Shown piece by piece: positions 1 through 8,812 of a stretch of DNA of 64,000 nucleotides. The stretch is taken from positions 846 through 64,845 of the forward strand of contig NZ_RCOG02000012.1 in assembly GCF_009663685.2 (NCBI RefSeq). Direction: 5' to 3'. Under the pieces are notes generated by a model. The model was not told the DNA's origin, made no database searches, and worked only from the letters and a program-made list of their open reading frames with translations. How positions within the stretch are numbered: position 1 is the first letter of the stretch; each line of letters opens with the position of its first letter. This stretch comes from Cupriavidus sp. U2. GTDB lineage: Bacteria > Pseudomonadota > Gammaproteobacteria > Burkholderiales > Burkholderiaceae. Position numbers and translations under genes: made by a program.

Positions 1-308
1 ATTACGAGATCTACATGGTGGCCGACGCCTCGGGCGGCACCACCAAGGAAGCGCACGACTACGCCATGCAGCGCATGATCCAGGCCGGCGTGGTACCGGT
101 GACGTGGCAGCAGGTCCTGCTGGAATGGCAGCGTGACTGGAAGAACAAGGAAACGTACGACGCGGTGACGGGCCTGGCGAAGGAACACTCGGGCGCCTAC
201 GGCATGGGCATCGACTACGCCTACACGATGGTGCACAAGGCCGCCCAGCGCACGCAGAGCGCCCATCCGTCGATCGCCCCGGTGCATGCGCCGGTGATCG
301 AGTACTGA
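1..308 (+). CDS. Isochorismatase-like cysteine hydrolase, 5'-truncated
   Basis: This is the C-terminal part of a gene that enters from the left edge; about 101 codons are visible, in the frame starting at base 3. The visible protein begins YEIYMVADASGGTTKEAH, which matches the late part of the isochorismatase-like fold, where a strand ending in VADASGG is followed by a helix that carries the target-dependent loop. Members of this superfamily hydrolyse amide or ester bonds with a Cys-Asp-Lys triad, which would lie in the missing N-terminal part, so catalysis cannot be checked. The C-terminal extension after about residue 55 (KEHSGAYGMGIDYAYTMV) is typical of the YcaC-like subgroup of unknown substrate. 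A weak GC-rich inverted repeat (319-325 with 342-348) follows the stop. Confidence 0.75.
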   Translation, partial: YEIYMVADASGGTTKEAHDYAMQRMIQAGVVPVTWQQVLLEWQRDWKNKETYDAVTGLAKEHSGAYGMGIDYAYTMVHKAAQRTQSAHPSIAPVHAPVIEY

Positions 309-381
309 CATCCACGGTGGGTGGCGCGGCATCGGAGTCGGGCCACCCGGAACAAGCGCATAGGCAAAAGGCGCAACCACT

Positions 382-576
382 ATGACACGCCCTCAACAAA
401 TCGGTCGCAGGCTGGAAATGGCCGCCGTCGCCTTTGCGACGGGATTCTCGTCGCATGGGCACACCTCGTCGTCCCTTGGCATGTTGGCCGGGACGCTGGC
501 GGTGTGTGCCCTGGTCGCCCGCAGCGCGCTCGGCAGGCGCGCCGCCCCTACTGGACTGGCCCGGGTAGCGCATTGA
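382..576 (+). CDS. Possible small hypothetical protein upstream of chrB
   Basis: A 64-residue frame with an ATG start lies between the isochorismatase tail and the chromate operon. It has a basic N-terminus (MTRPQQIGRR), a run of mostly hydrophobic residues (AAVAFATGF, then MLAGTLAVCALVA) and a basic tail, so it could be a small membrane peptide. The ribosome binding site is poor. Third codon positions are mostly G or C, which is weak support because all frames here are GC-rich. I do not recognise a family. It could equally be untranslated leader for chrB. Confidence 0.3.
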   Translation: MTRPQQIGRRLEMAAVAFATGFSSHGHTSSSLGMLAGTLAVCALVARSALGRRAAPTGLARVAH

Positions 577-657
577 TCGCATGGCCGGGAGGGGACTCCC
601 GCTGTAGAGCTTGTGACAGACTTGAAGTGCATGTTGCGGCCATCTACGATGCCCGGC

Positions 658-1626
658 ATGGACACTTTTCACTCCGCCACTTGGCGGCTCCTTGTCATCA
701 GCCTGCCGACGTCGGCAGCCACGGCCCGCATGCGGTTCTGGCGCGCGATCAAGGCGCTGGGCGGCGCGGCGCTGCGCGATGGCGTCTATCTGGTACCCGA
801 CCGGGCTGAACTGCAGCCGCCGCTGCAGGCACTTGCCGACGATGCGGCGGATCAGGATGGCAAGGTCTGGCTGCTATCGGTCGTGGCCACGCAGGAACAG
901 GAAGCCGACTATCGGCGGCTGTTCGATCGGTCGGCCGAATATGCCGACTGGACCACTGAACTGGCAGCCGCCCGCGAGGCCATCACGGGCCTGGGCGAAG
1001 CCGAGCTGTTGCGCGTCGCGCGCCGGTTGGGACGTGGCTATGACGCGATCCGGAAGATCGACTTCTTCCCCGGCGAGCCCGCGGCAATTGCCGAGGCAAA
1101 GTGGCGCGATTTCAATGCCGCCGTGGATGCCGCGCTGTCTCCGGGCGAGCCGCACGGCGTCTCCGGTGCCATCGCCAGGCGCGATCCCGCGCAATACCAG
1201 GGGCGCTGCTGGGCCACGCGCAAGCACCTCTGGGTAGACCGCGTCGCGTGCGCCTGGCTGATCCAGCGCTTTATCGACCCCCATGCCAGGTTCCTGTGGC
1301 TCGATGACGTGCGGCAGTGCCCGGCCGATGCGCTCGGATTCGATTTCGACGGCGCGACGTTCACGCATATCGGCGACCGCGTGTCGTTCGAGGTGCTGAT
1401 GGCGAGCTTCGGGCTGGACGAGGACAAGGGGCTGGCCAAGCTGGCGCAACTGATCCATGTGCTCGATGTCGGTGGCGCGCCGGTCGCGGAGGCCAGCGGC
1501 TTCGAGGCCGTGCTGACCGGGGCACGCACCCGTATGCCGGACGACGACGCGTTGCTGCGCGATATGAGCCCGGTACTGGACTCCCTTTACACCCACTACG
1601 GCAGCGCCAGCCGCCGCAAACGGTAG
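658..1626 (+). CDS. chrB: Chromate resistance regulator ChrB
   Basis: ChrB is the chromate-responsive protein that heads many proteobacterial chr operons; in characterised systems it acts as a chromium-sensing regulator of chrA. The N-terminal part reads WRLLVISLPTSAATARMRFW followed by RAIKALGGAALRDGVYLVP, a typical ChrB N-terminal domain. The C-terminal half (from WVDRVACAWLIQRFIDPHA) is the ChrB C-terminal domain, which recurs alone in the third gene of this cluster. I chose ATG 658 (322 residues), which places the family start just before the conserved WRLL; ATG 649, ATG 631 and GTG 613 are in frame and possible, and none has a clear ribosome binding site. The stop is 19 bases before chrA, so co-transcription is likely. 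Confidence 0.85.
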   Translation: MDTFHSATWRLLVISLPTSAATARMRFWRAIKALGGAALRDGVYLVPDRAELQPPLQALADDAADQDGKVWLLSVVATQEQEADYRRLFDRSAEYADWTTELAAAREAITGLGEAELLRVARRLGRGYDAIRKIDFFPGEPAAIAEAKWRDFNAAVDAALSPGEPHGVSGAIARRDPAQYQGRCWATRKHLWVDRVACAWLIQRFIDPHARFLWLDDVRQCPADALGFDFDGATFTHIGDRVSFEVLMASFGLDEDKGLAKLAQLIHVLDVGGAPVAEASGFEAVLTGARTRMPDDDALLRDMSPVLDSLYTHYGSASRRKR

Positions 1627-1645
1627 CACCCTGGGGACACTGCAC

Positions 1646-2845
1646 ATGAATCCGCAAGACACGACCCCCACTGGGGACATCGGCCAGGACGGCCCCCGCT
1701 ATGGCCTCTGGCAGCTGGTCTGCTACATGCTGCGCCTGGGCACGCTCGGCTTTGGCGGGCCGGTGGCGCTGGCCGGCTACATGCATCGCGATCTGGTCGA
1801 ACGCAGGCAATGGATTACCGATGGGGACTACAAGGAGGGCATCGCGCTGGCGCAACTGGCGCCCGGGCCGATGGCCGCGCAGCTTGCCATCTATCTGGGC
1901 TATGTCCACTACCGCATCGTCGGCGCCACGCTGGTCGGCATGGCCTTTGTGCTGCCGTCGTTCCTGATGGTGCTGGCGCTGGGCTGGGCCTATACGAAGT
2001 TCGGCGGCCTGACGTGGATGCAGTCGGTGTTCTACGGCGTCGGCGCGGCGGTGATCGGCATCATCACGCTCAGCGCGTACAAGCTGACCAACAAGAGCGT
2101 GGGCCGGGACCCGCTGCTGTGGGGCATCTATCTGGTGCTGGGCGCGGTCACGGTGATCACCGAATCCGAAATCGCCTGGCTGTTCCTGGCCGCCGGGCTG
2201 CTGGTGTGGTTCTGGCGCGCGCCGCCGAAGTGGCTGCGCGAGCGGGGCGTCAATGCCGTTGCCGCCGCGCAGTTGCCGATGGCCGGCGGGTTCGCCAGCA
2301 GCCTGGACTGGCCGCTGCTGATACAGATCGGCGTGTTCTTCGCCAAGGCCGGGGCGTTCGTATTCGGCTCGGGGCTGGCCATCGTGCCGTTCCTGTACGG
2401 CGGCGTGGTGACCGAGCACCACTGGCTCAATGACAAGCAGTTCGTCGATGCCGTGGCCGTGGCCATGATCACGCCTGGCCCCGTGGTGATTACCGTGGGC
2501 TTCATCGGCTATCTGGTGGCTGGCCTGCCCGGCGCGGTGGTGGCCGCGCTGGCCACGTTCCTGCCTTGCTATCTGTTTACCGTCATCCCGGCGCCTTACT
2601 TCAAGAAGTACGGCAAGCGGCCGGCCATCATCGCCTTCGTGGACGGCGTGACGGCCGCGGCCGTCGGCGCCATCACGGGCGCCGTGATCGTGCTGGCCCG
2701 GCGTTCGCTGGTCGATGTCCCGACCGTGGCGCTTGCCGTGGTGACTGTGCTGTTGCTCTGGCGTTTCAAGAAACTGCCAGAGCCGGTGATCGTGCTCGGT
2801 GCGGCCGTCATCGGGCTGATCGTCTATCCGCTGCTGCGCGGCTGA
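1646..2845 (+). CDS. chrA: Chromate transporter ChrA
   Basis: ChrA (CHR family) is an inner-membrane carrier that expels chromate from the cytoplasm. The 399-residue protein has the two-domain CHR layout: an N-terminal repeat with LGFGGPVALAGYM and LAPGPMAAQLAIYLGY, and a C-terminal repeat with FVFGSGLAIVPFLYGG and MITPGPVVITVGFIGY. The GFGGP and PGP motifs are the family hallmarks. Each half has several hydrophobic segments, giving roughly ten or more membrane spans. ATG 1646 lies 19 bases after chrB, behind GGGGAC. The order chrB-chrA-(ChrB-domain protein) is the common betaproteobacterial chromate operon. Confidence 0.93.
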   Translation: MNPQDTTPTGDIGQDGPRYGLWQLVCYMLRLGTLGFGGPVALAGYMHRDLVERRQWITDGDYKEGIALAQLAPGPMAAQLAIYLGYVHYRIVGATLVGMAFVLPSFLMVLALGWAYTKFGGLTWMQSVFYGVGAAVIGIITLSAYKLTNKSVGRDPLLWGIYLVLGAVTVITESEIAWLFLAAGLLVWFWRAPPKWLRERGVNAVAAAQLPMAGGFASSLDWPLLIQIGVFFAKAGAFVFGSGLAIVPFLYGGVVTEHHWLNDKQFVDAVAVAMITPGPVVITVGFIGYLVAGLPGAVVAALATFLPCYLFTVIPAPYFKKYGKRPAIIAFVDGVTAAAVGAITGAVIVLARRSLVDVPTVALAVVTVLLLWRFKKLPEPVIVLGAAVIGLIVYPLLRG

Positions 2846-2882
2846 TGTCGGCCGGCGTCGGCGGGATGTTCAGGAGCCAATC

Positions 2883-3341
2883 ATGAAATGGATCACGCGA
2901 GAACGCCCCAAGATCGACCGGATTGCCTGTCCCTGGCTGGTGGCCCGGTTTATCGATCCTTCGCCGGAGTTTCTATATGTACCCGCCGGCGACGTACTGG
3001 CCGAAGCGCAGCGCAGCGGGGCGATTCCCTACGACATACCCGGCGTCGAGCTGTCGCACGAAGGCGACCTGTGCAGTTTCGATGCCTTCCTGAAGAAGTA
3101 CGGCCTGGCCGACCCTTCGCTCGACCAGCTTGCCGCCATCGTCCGGGGTGCCGACACGTCGCGGCTGGACCTCACCCGCGAGTCCGGCGGCCTCTATGCG
3201 ATATCGCTGGGCCTGTCGCAGACCTTTGCCGACGACCATGACATGCTGCGGCAGGGCATGGTGATGTACGACGCCCTGTACGCCTGGTGCAAGCACTGCC
3301 AGGCCGAGACGCACAACTGGCCGCCGATCATGCCGGCCTGA
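2883..3341 (+). CDS. Stand-alone ChrB C-terminal domain protein (ChrF-like)
   Basis: The 152-residue protein consists of one ChrB C-terminal domain. Its opening RIACPWLVARFIDPSPEFL lines up with RVACAWLIQRFIDPHARFL of the upstream ChrB, so the two are paralogous domains. Similar small proteins are called ChrF in Cupriavidus chromate operons and are thought to help resistance or regulation; the biochemical role is not settled. It ends with a Cys-containing CKHCQAETHNWPP tail that could bind metal (inference). It is 37 bases after chrA behind a good site (AGGAGCC), so it is the last gene of the operon. Confidence 0.75.
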   Translation: MKWITRERPKIDRIACPWLVARFIDPSPEFLYVPAGDVLAEAQRSGAIPYDIPGVELSHEGDLCSFDAFLKKYGLADPSLDQLAAIVRGADTSRLDLTRESGGLYAISLGLSQTFADDHDMLRQGMVMYDALYAWCKHCQAETHNWPPIMPA

Positions 3342-3760
3342 ACGATCCTCGCAAAAAGTGACTTTTAGGTATCAATCGCAACACGGATGACATCAGGCGC
3401 GGCGCCGATCACGGCCTGCCGCGCCGTGCGTCCCTGTAGAATGTCGGCCTGTTGGCTGGCCACCCGGCGCTGCCCATCGGTCAACCCGGTGGGCCAGGAC
3501 GCCAGATGGCCGATGGCTCACGCGTTCAGCGACCTCTGCGGATCGCCTTGCCGGATCGCCTCGATTCCGCGCCCACTTCCCGATGTTCACACCATGCCGG
3601 CAGACCACCCGGCGCGGCGGGGCAATTGTGCGCGGCACCCGGGCATTGCCTGGCTGTGAGCGCCAGGTTGCGCCAACGGGCGCGAATGGTGCCGGTGGCG
3701 GCGATCCTGCCATCGGTGCGGCGGCACGCGTTGCCGCACCCTTAATCTCTCCTCGACATC
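3342..3760. other. Gene-free stretch between chromate operon and amino acid ABC transporter
   Basis: About 420 bases without a convincing gene. The frames that cross it (for example around 3387-3659 on plus) are low in recognisable structure and have no ribosome binding site. The first 50 bases are less GC-rich (TGACTTTTAGGTATCAATCG) and could hold a promoter. I see no clear riboswitch, tRNA or terminator. Confidence 0.6.
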
Positions 3761-4549
3761 ATGAAAAAAATAGCAGCCGTTCTCCTGATCTCCGGTCTTT
3801 CGTTGCTGGCCGCCTGCGGCAAGAGCGACCCGACGCCGGCGGCAAAGCCTGCCAGCGCCGGCACCAGCATCGTCGTGGGCCTGGACGACAACTTTCCGCC
3901 GATGGGTTTCCGCGATGCCAACAACCAGCTGGTGGGCTTCGACATCGACATGGCGAAGGAAGCGGCGCAGCGGCTTGGCATGACGGTGGATTTCAAGCCG
4001 ATCGACTGGAGCGCCAAGGAAGCCGAACTGAACGGCAAGCGCGTTGACGTGCTGTGGAACGGCCTGACGATCACCGAGGACCGCAAGAAGAACATCAGCT
4101 TCACCGCGCCGTACATGACGAACCACCAGATCGTCATCGTGACCGAAAAGTCGCCGATCCAGACCAAGGCCGACCTGGCCGGCCGCATCGTTGGCGCACA
4201 GGACGGCAGCAGCGCCGTGGACGCGATCAAGAAAGAGGCAGCCGTGGCGGCGAGCCTGAAGGAACTGAAGTCGTTTGGCGACAATGTGACGGCGCTGATG
4301 GACCTGTCGGCAGGCCGCCTCGACGCCGTGGTGGTCGACGAAGTGGTGGGCCGCTACCTGGCCAGCAAGCGCGCGGGCGAATACCGCATCCTGACCGAGA
4401 ACTTCGGCACCGAAGACTACGGCGTGGGCGTGCGCAAGGACGACGGCGAACTGCTGGACAAGCTGAACAAGACGCTGGCCGCGATGAAGCAGGACGGCAC
4501 GGCCGCACGCATCGCCACCCAGTGGTTCGGCGCGGACATCACGAAGTAA
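3761..4549 (+). CDS. Polar amino acid ABC transporter, substrate-binding lipoprotein
   Basis: Periplasmic binding component of a polar amino acid uptake system. The N-terminus MKKIAAVLLISGLSLLAAC is a lipoprotein signal with the lipobox LAAC, so Cys19 should be lipidated. The mature part is a bacterial solute-binding fold of family 3: VVGLDDNFPPMGFRD and LVGFDIDMAKEAAQRLGM are the usual opening, followed by DVLWNGLTITEDRKKNISFT and the hinge region LAGRIVGAQDGSSAVDAI. The ligand cannot be named; family members bind Gln, Arg, His, Glu or cystine. ATG 3761 is the only sensible start because it begins the signal peptide. Permease and ATPase genes follow, so the transporter is complete. Confidence 0.9.
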   Translation: MKKIAAVLLISGLSLLAACGKSDPTPAAKPASAGTSIVVGLDDNFPPMGFRDANNQLVGFDIDMAKEAAQRLGMTVDFKPIDWSAKEAELNGKRVDVLWNGLTITEDRKKNISFTAPYMTNHQIVIVTEKSPIQTKADLAGRIVGAQDGSSAVDAIKKEAAVAASLKELKSFGDNVTALMDLSAGRLDAVVVDEVVGRYLASKRAGEYRILTENFGTEDYGVGVRKDDGELLDKLNKTLAAMKQDGTAARIATQWFGADITK

Positions 4550-4635
4550 GGACAGCCACCTTGCAAGTGGCGCAGGGTTCGGGAAAGCAAGCAAATTGCA
4601 CCGGCCCTGTTGCACCCGCATCGTAATGTTTCAGC

Positions 4636-5289
4636 ATGGACTACGTTCTTTCTCTCCTGCCTCCGATGATGGAAGGGGCCAAGGTCACCTTGACCCTGTT
4701 TGCCATCACGCTCGGGCTGTCGGTGCCGCTGGGCCTGGCGCTGGCCCTGCTGCGGATTTCGGCGTGGGCGCCGGTCAGCGGCCTGGTGAATGGCTATATC
4801 TGGCTGATGCGCGGCACGCCGCTGATGCTGCAGATGCTTTTCATCTATTTCGCGCTGCCGTTCGTGCCGTATGTCGGCATCCGGCTGCCCGATTTCCCCG
4901 CTGCCGTGGTCGCGTTCGCGCTGAACTACGCGGCGTACTTCGCCGAGATCTTCCGGGCCGGCATCCAGTCGGTGGAGCGCGGCCAGTACGAGGCCAGCAA
5001 GACGCTGGGCCTGAGCTACTTCCAGACCATGCGCCGGATCGTGCTGCCCCAGATGATCGGCCGCGTGCTGCCCCCGGTGAGCAACGAGACCATCACGCTG
5101 GTCAAGGACACCTCGCTGATCTATGTGCTGGCGCTCAATGACATCCTGCGCACGGCGCGCAGCATCGTGCAGCGCGATTTCACGACAACCCCGTTCCTGG
5201 TGGCCGCACTGTTTTACCTGGTGATGACGCTGGTTCTGACGTGGCTCTTCCAACGCCTCGAAAAACGCTATGCAAGATACGATCAATGA
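4636..5289 (+). CDS. Polar amino acid ABC transporter, permease (HisM/GlnP family)
   Basis: Inner-membrane permease of 217 residues with about five hydrophobic segments. The HEQ-type motif [20 protein letters not shown] near residue 55-75 and the EAA loop [20 protein letters not shown], which docks on the ATPase, are clear. Single permeases of this length usually form homodimers. It lies 86 bases after the binding protein and overlaps the ATPase gene by 20 bases, which indicates translational coupling. Confidence 0.92.
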   Translation: MDYVLSLLPPMMEGAKVTLTLFAITLGLSVPLGLALALLRISAWAPVSGLVNGYIWLMRGTPLMLQMLFIYFALPFVPYVGIRLPDFPAAVVAFALNYAAYFAEIFRAGIQSVERGQYEASKTLGLSYFQTMRRIVLPQMIGRVLPPVSNETITLVKDTSLIYVLALNDILRTARSIVQRDFTTTPFLVAALFYLVMTLVLTWLFQRLEKRYARYDQ

Positions 5290-6067
5290 GAACGCCGGCG
5301 TGCGCGAGCGCCCATTGATGGTGTCGGCCCGCGACATTCACAAGTCCTTCGGCGCGCTGGAGGTGCTCAAGGGCGTGTCCCTGTCGCTGCGCAAGGGCGA
5401 CGTGACCGCCGTCATCGGCCCATCGGGCTCGGGCAAGAGCACGCTGCTGCGGTGCATGAACCATCTGGAACTGATCGACCGCGGCACGCTGGAAATCGAG
5501 GGCGAAGTGCTCGCGGCCACCGACGCCAGCGGTGTGCGCTACGCCAAGGGTGCCGATCTGCGTCGTATTTGCGCCAGGATGGGCATGGTGTTCCAGTCGT
5601 TCAACCTGTTCCCGCACCTGACCGTGCTGCAGAACCTGATCGAGGCCCCGATGACTGTCAAGGGCATGTCGCGCGACCGCATCGTGCCGCTGGCCGAGGA
5701 TCTGCTGCGCAAGGTCGGCCTGTTCGACAAGCGCGACAGCTATCCGTCGCGTCTGTCGGGCGGCCAGAAGCAGCGCGTGGCGATTGCCCGCGCGCTGGCC
5801 ATGGAGCCGGACATCATGCTGTTCGACGAGCCCACTTCGGCGCTCGACCCCGAACTGACCGGCGAAGTGCTGCGCACCATGCGCCAGCTGGCCGACGAGC
5901 ACATGACGATGCTGGTGGTCACGCACGAAATGGGTTTCGCGCGCGAGGTGGCCAGCCATGTGGTCTTCATGGACGGCGGCAAGGTGGTCGAGGAGGGCCC
6001 GCCGGCGCAGCTGTTCGGGGCGCCCGTTCAGGCGCGGACGCGGGAATTCCTGACGCGCGTGTTCTGA
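5270..6067 (+). CDS. Polar amino acid ABC transporter, ATP-binding protein (GlnQ family)
   Basis: Nucleotide-binding subunit of 265 residues. It has Walker [14 protein letters not shown], the Q-loop region [17 protein letters not shown] typical of amino acid importers, the signature [15 protein letters not shown], Walker [15 protein letters not shown] and the switch histidine in VVTHEMGFA. The start at 5270 lies inside the permease gene; an in-frame ATG at 5318 ([12 protein letters not shown]) is an alternative that would give a more usual N-terminus without overlap. Product specificity follows from the operon only. Confidence 0.92.
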   Translation: MQDTINENAGVRERPLMVSARDIHKSFGALEVLKGVSLSLRKGDVTAVIGPSGSGKSTLLRCMNHLELIDRGTLEIEGEVLAATDASGVRYAKGADLRRICARMGMVFQSFNLFPHLTVLQNLIEAPMTVKGMSRDRIVPLAEDLLRKVGLFDKRDSYPSRLSGGQKQRVAIARALAMEPDIMLFDEPTSALDPELTGEVLRTMRQLADEHMTMLVVTHEMGFAREVASHVVFMDGGKVVEEGPPAQLFGAPVQARTREFLTRVF

Positions 6068-6184
6068 GCGTGGGTCGCCCACCACGGACGGCACGCCGGG
6101 CGCGTGTCGTTTTGTCGCGTTTGTATCAAGACTGTTGCAGGTAGAATGCGCACCGCGGCACACGGTTCTCGTGTGCCGACCGTG

Positions 6185-6415
6185 ACTGCAGGTGCCGGCG
6201 AGCCATTCGCCGGTTAAACGGGAAACAGGTGCGTCGCCGATCGTCCAGATTTCGACGAGAGCGGCCATGCCTGTGCTGCCCCCGCAACGGTAAGCAGGTG
6301 GGAACCGTCAGGCCGATCCATCCGGGTCGGCGGTCACTGCGCCAGCACATGGCGCGGGAAGGCGATGGCATCCCGGCGCGAGACGCGCCGCCCTGCAAGC
6401 CCGGATACCGGCCTG
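6185..6415 (+). promoter_or_regulatory. Cobalamin (B12) riboswitch
   Basis: The leader before the TonB-dependent receptor carries the conserved blocks of the cobalamin riboswitch in the right order: GGTTAAACGGGAAACAGGTG (about 6212-6231), CTGCCCCCGCAACGGTAAGC (about 6277-6296), CACTGCGCC (about 6338), GGGAAGGCGATGGC (about 6357-6370), and the B12 box AAGCCCGGATACCGGCCTG (6397-6415). In known cases adenosylcobalamin or a related corrinoid binds and blocks translation or causes termination. The box ends 48 bases before the ATG at 6464; no poly-T terminator is visible, so control of translation is the simpler reading. Outer limits are approximate. Confidence 0.95.
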
Positions 6416-6463
6416 TTGTCATCATCGAAATCCATTGCCCGGGCGGGGTCGCCTGGCTTGACG

Positions 6464-8686
6464 ATGACACACAATCTGTCCGCGCACTCCGCCGGCCGCT
6501 TGCGCTCGGCCCCGTTTCGCCCTGGCTCCGCGCGTGCGCGCCGGCCACATCTGCTGGCTGCCTCGCTTGGCACCGTCGCCAGTCTCCATTTCCCGGGTGC
6601 ATGGGCGCAGGAGGCCGCTTCCGACCGGAAGGCAGGTACGCTGCCGGCTGTCACGGTCAGCGGGGCGGCTCAGCTTGACCCGCCGGGGCTGGCCCTGTCC
6701 ACGCCCGAATACACAGGCAGCCGCCTGGGCCTGACCCCGCTGGAAACACCGGCAAGCGTCGAAGTGCTGGGCGGCGAGACGATCCGTGCGCGCGGCGACC
6801 AGTCCGTGCGCGAAGCGGTGACGCGGGCCACCGGCATCACCGGCAACCCGGCGCCCGGCAACGGTGGCACGTCGCTGACGGCCCGTGGCTTTGCCGGCCA
6901 GGGCTCGGTCATGCAGCTGCTCGACGGTACGCGCATGTACGTGGCCTCGGGCACGGTCACGTTCCCGTTCGATACCTGGTCGGTGGACCGCATCGAAGTG
7001 CTGCGCGGGCCGGCATCGGTCATGTATGGCGAAGGTGCTATCGGTGGCGTGGTCAGCGTGGTGCAGAAGAAGCCCATCCGCGGGCCCATCGAGAACGAAC
7101 TCCAGATCACGGGCGGTACCGAGAAGACCGCGCGCGTGGCGTTCGACAGTGGCGGCAAGGTCAACGACAACCTGTCGTACCGCTTCGCCACCGCGTACAA
7201 CCGTTCGGCCGGCTGGGTCGATCGCGGGGATTCGAACAACCTGATGGTGTCGGCGTCGGTGCGGCTGGACGTCAATCCGGACTTCAACCTGACGCTGTCC
7301 TATGACGACGGCACCCAGCATCCGCAGCAGTACTTCGGCGTGCCGCTGGTGAACGGCAGCCTGGACACGTCGCTGCGCAAGAAGAACTACAACGTGGGCG
7401 ATGCCCAGATCAGCTACCGCGACCGCTGGACGCGCCTGAACGCCGAATGGACGCCCAACGACCGCGTCACCGTGCGTAACCAGTTCTATTACCTGACCAG
7501 CCATCGGCATTGGCGCGATAGCGAGACCTACGCGTTCCTGCCGGCAACCTCGCAGGTGCGCCGCACCGACTATCTGGAAATCCTGCACGACCAGGAGCAG
7601 GTGGGCAATCGCGCGGACCTGACGGTCAAGAGCTGGCTGTTCGGGCTGGAGAACGCCACGACGGTCGGCTTCGACATCAACAAGATCAACTTCACGCATT
7701 CGAACAATTCGCCGTATGGCGGATCGTCGACGGTCAATGCGTACGACTTCGATCCGGGGATGTTCTTCAGCCCGACGGGCATCGTCACCTCGCCCCGCCT
7801 GCGGACCCACACCACGCAGTACGCGCTGTTCGGCGAGCATCGTATTTCCTTTACGCCGCAGTGGTCGGTGATCGGCGGCGTGCGCTTCGACCACGCCCGG
7901 CTGTATCGCACCGATCTGGTCGCCAACACGGGCTGGGAGAAAACCTTCGCCAATACCACGTGGCGCGTGGGCACGGTGTACCAGTTCACGCCCGCGCTGT
8001 CGGTCTACGCGCAGTACGCCACGGCCACCGATCCGCTTGGTTCGCTGGTGACGACCAACGACGCGCAGCGCAATTTCGAGCTGGCTACCGGCAAACAGGT
8101 GGAAGTGGGGGTGAAGCAGGCGTTCTGGGGCCATCGCGGCGAATGGACGGTCGCGGCCTACGAGATCCGCAAGAACAACCTGCTGTCGCGCGACCCGGTC
8201 AATCCGACGATCACCCAGCAGGTGGGCGAACAGTCGTCGCGCGGGCTGGAGGCATCGGCCAGCGTGGAAGTGCTGCGCGGCCTGCGACTGGACATCAACG
8301 GCACGGTGCTGCGGGCACGCTATGACGACTTCACCGAGTCGGTAGGGGGCGTGGCGGTGTCGCGTGCCGGCAATGTGCCGACCAGCGTGCCGCAGCAGGC
8401 AGCCAACGCCTGGCTGAGCTGGAACGTCATGCCGCAGTGGACGTTCGCCACGGGCCTGCGCTACGTGGGCGGCCGTTACGCGGACACCGCCAACAACGTG
8501 CGCGTGCCGAGCTATACGACGGTCGATACCGCGCTGTCGTGGCGCGTGACCAGGCAGGCGGCGCTGACCCTGCGCGTCTACAACCTGTTCAACCGCGACT
8601 ACGCCGAATCGTTCTCGAACGGCGGCCAGCAGTGGCTGCTGGGCCGTCCACGCTCGGCGGAACTGTCGGCAAACTTCTACTTCTGA
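6464..8686 (+). CDS. TonB-dependent outer membrane receptor under cobalamin riboswitch control
   Basis: Outer-membrane active transporter of 740 residues. I chose ATG 6464 because longer in-frame starts (6365) fall within the riboswitch. An unusually long, basic N-region precedes a signal peptide ending about AWA-QE (residues 48/49). TLPAVTVSG near residue 60 looks like a TonB box. The plug domain contains TPASVEVLGGETIRARG, the LTARGF motif and RIEVLRGPASVMYGEGAIGG; the barrel ends in SANFYF with a terminal Phe. In sequence it is closer to ferric-siderophore receptors of the FhuA/FoxA type than to E. coli BtuB, but the riboswitch points to a corrinoid or cobalt-linked substrate. The likely role is B12 or cobinamide uptake (inference). 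Confidence 0.88.
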   Translation: MTHNLSAHSAGRLRSAPFRPGSARARRPHLLAASLGTVASLHFPGAWAQEAASDRKAGTLPAVTVSGAAQLDPPGLALSTPEYTGSRLGLTPLETPASVEVLGGETIRARGDQSVREAVTRATGITGNPAPGNGGTSLTARGFAGQGSVMQLLDGTRMYVASGTVTFPFDTWSVDRIEVLRGPASVMYGEGAIGGVVSVVQKKPIRGPIENELQITGGTEKTARVAFDSGGKVNDNLSYRFATAYNRSAGWVDRGDSNNLMVSASVRLDVNPDFNLTLSYDDGTQHPQQYFGVPLVNGSLDTSLRKKNYNVGDAQISYRDRWTRLNAEWTPNDRVTVRNQFYYLTSHRHWRDSETYAFLPATSQVRRTDYLEILHDQEQVGNRADLTVKSWLFGLENATTVGFDINKINFTHSNNSPYGGSSTVNAYDFDPGMFFSPTGIVTSPRLRTHTTQYALFGEHRISFTPQWSVIGGVRFDHARLYRTDLVANTGWEKTFANTTWRVGTVYQFTPALSVYAQYATATDPLGSLVTTNDAQRNFELATGKQVEVGVKQAFWGHRGEWTVAAYEIRKNNLLSRDPVNPTITQQVGEQSSRGLEASASVEVLRGLRLDINGTVLRARYDDFTESVGGVAVSRAGNVPTSVPQQAANAWLSWNVMPQWTFATGLRYVGGRYADTANNVRVPSYTTVDTALSWRVTRQAALTLRVYNLFNRDYAESFSNGGQQWLLGRPRSAELSANFYF

Positions 8687-8812
8687 GTGGCCTCGGGCGG
8701 TCGGTGGCCGCCCAGCCCGCCCCAACGGCGGGGAGGGCACGACTGTCACGGAAGTGTCATATCGCGCGCTTACATTTTCGTTCGACCATGCAAAGTGAGC
8801 GAATGAGCGTCG

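Noticed and set aside
3387..3745. Small open frames in the 3342-3760 gap
   Set aside because: No ribosome site, no recognisable domain, and overlapping frames on both strands; only GC-rich open frames by chance.
6365..6463. Longer start for the TonB receptor (33 more residues)
   Set aside because: This ATG falls within the cobalamin riboswitch, and the extra residues precede the signal peptide without function.
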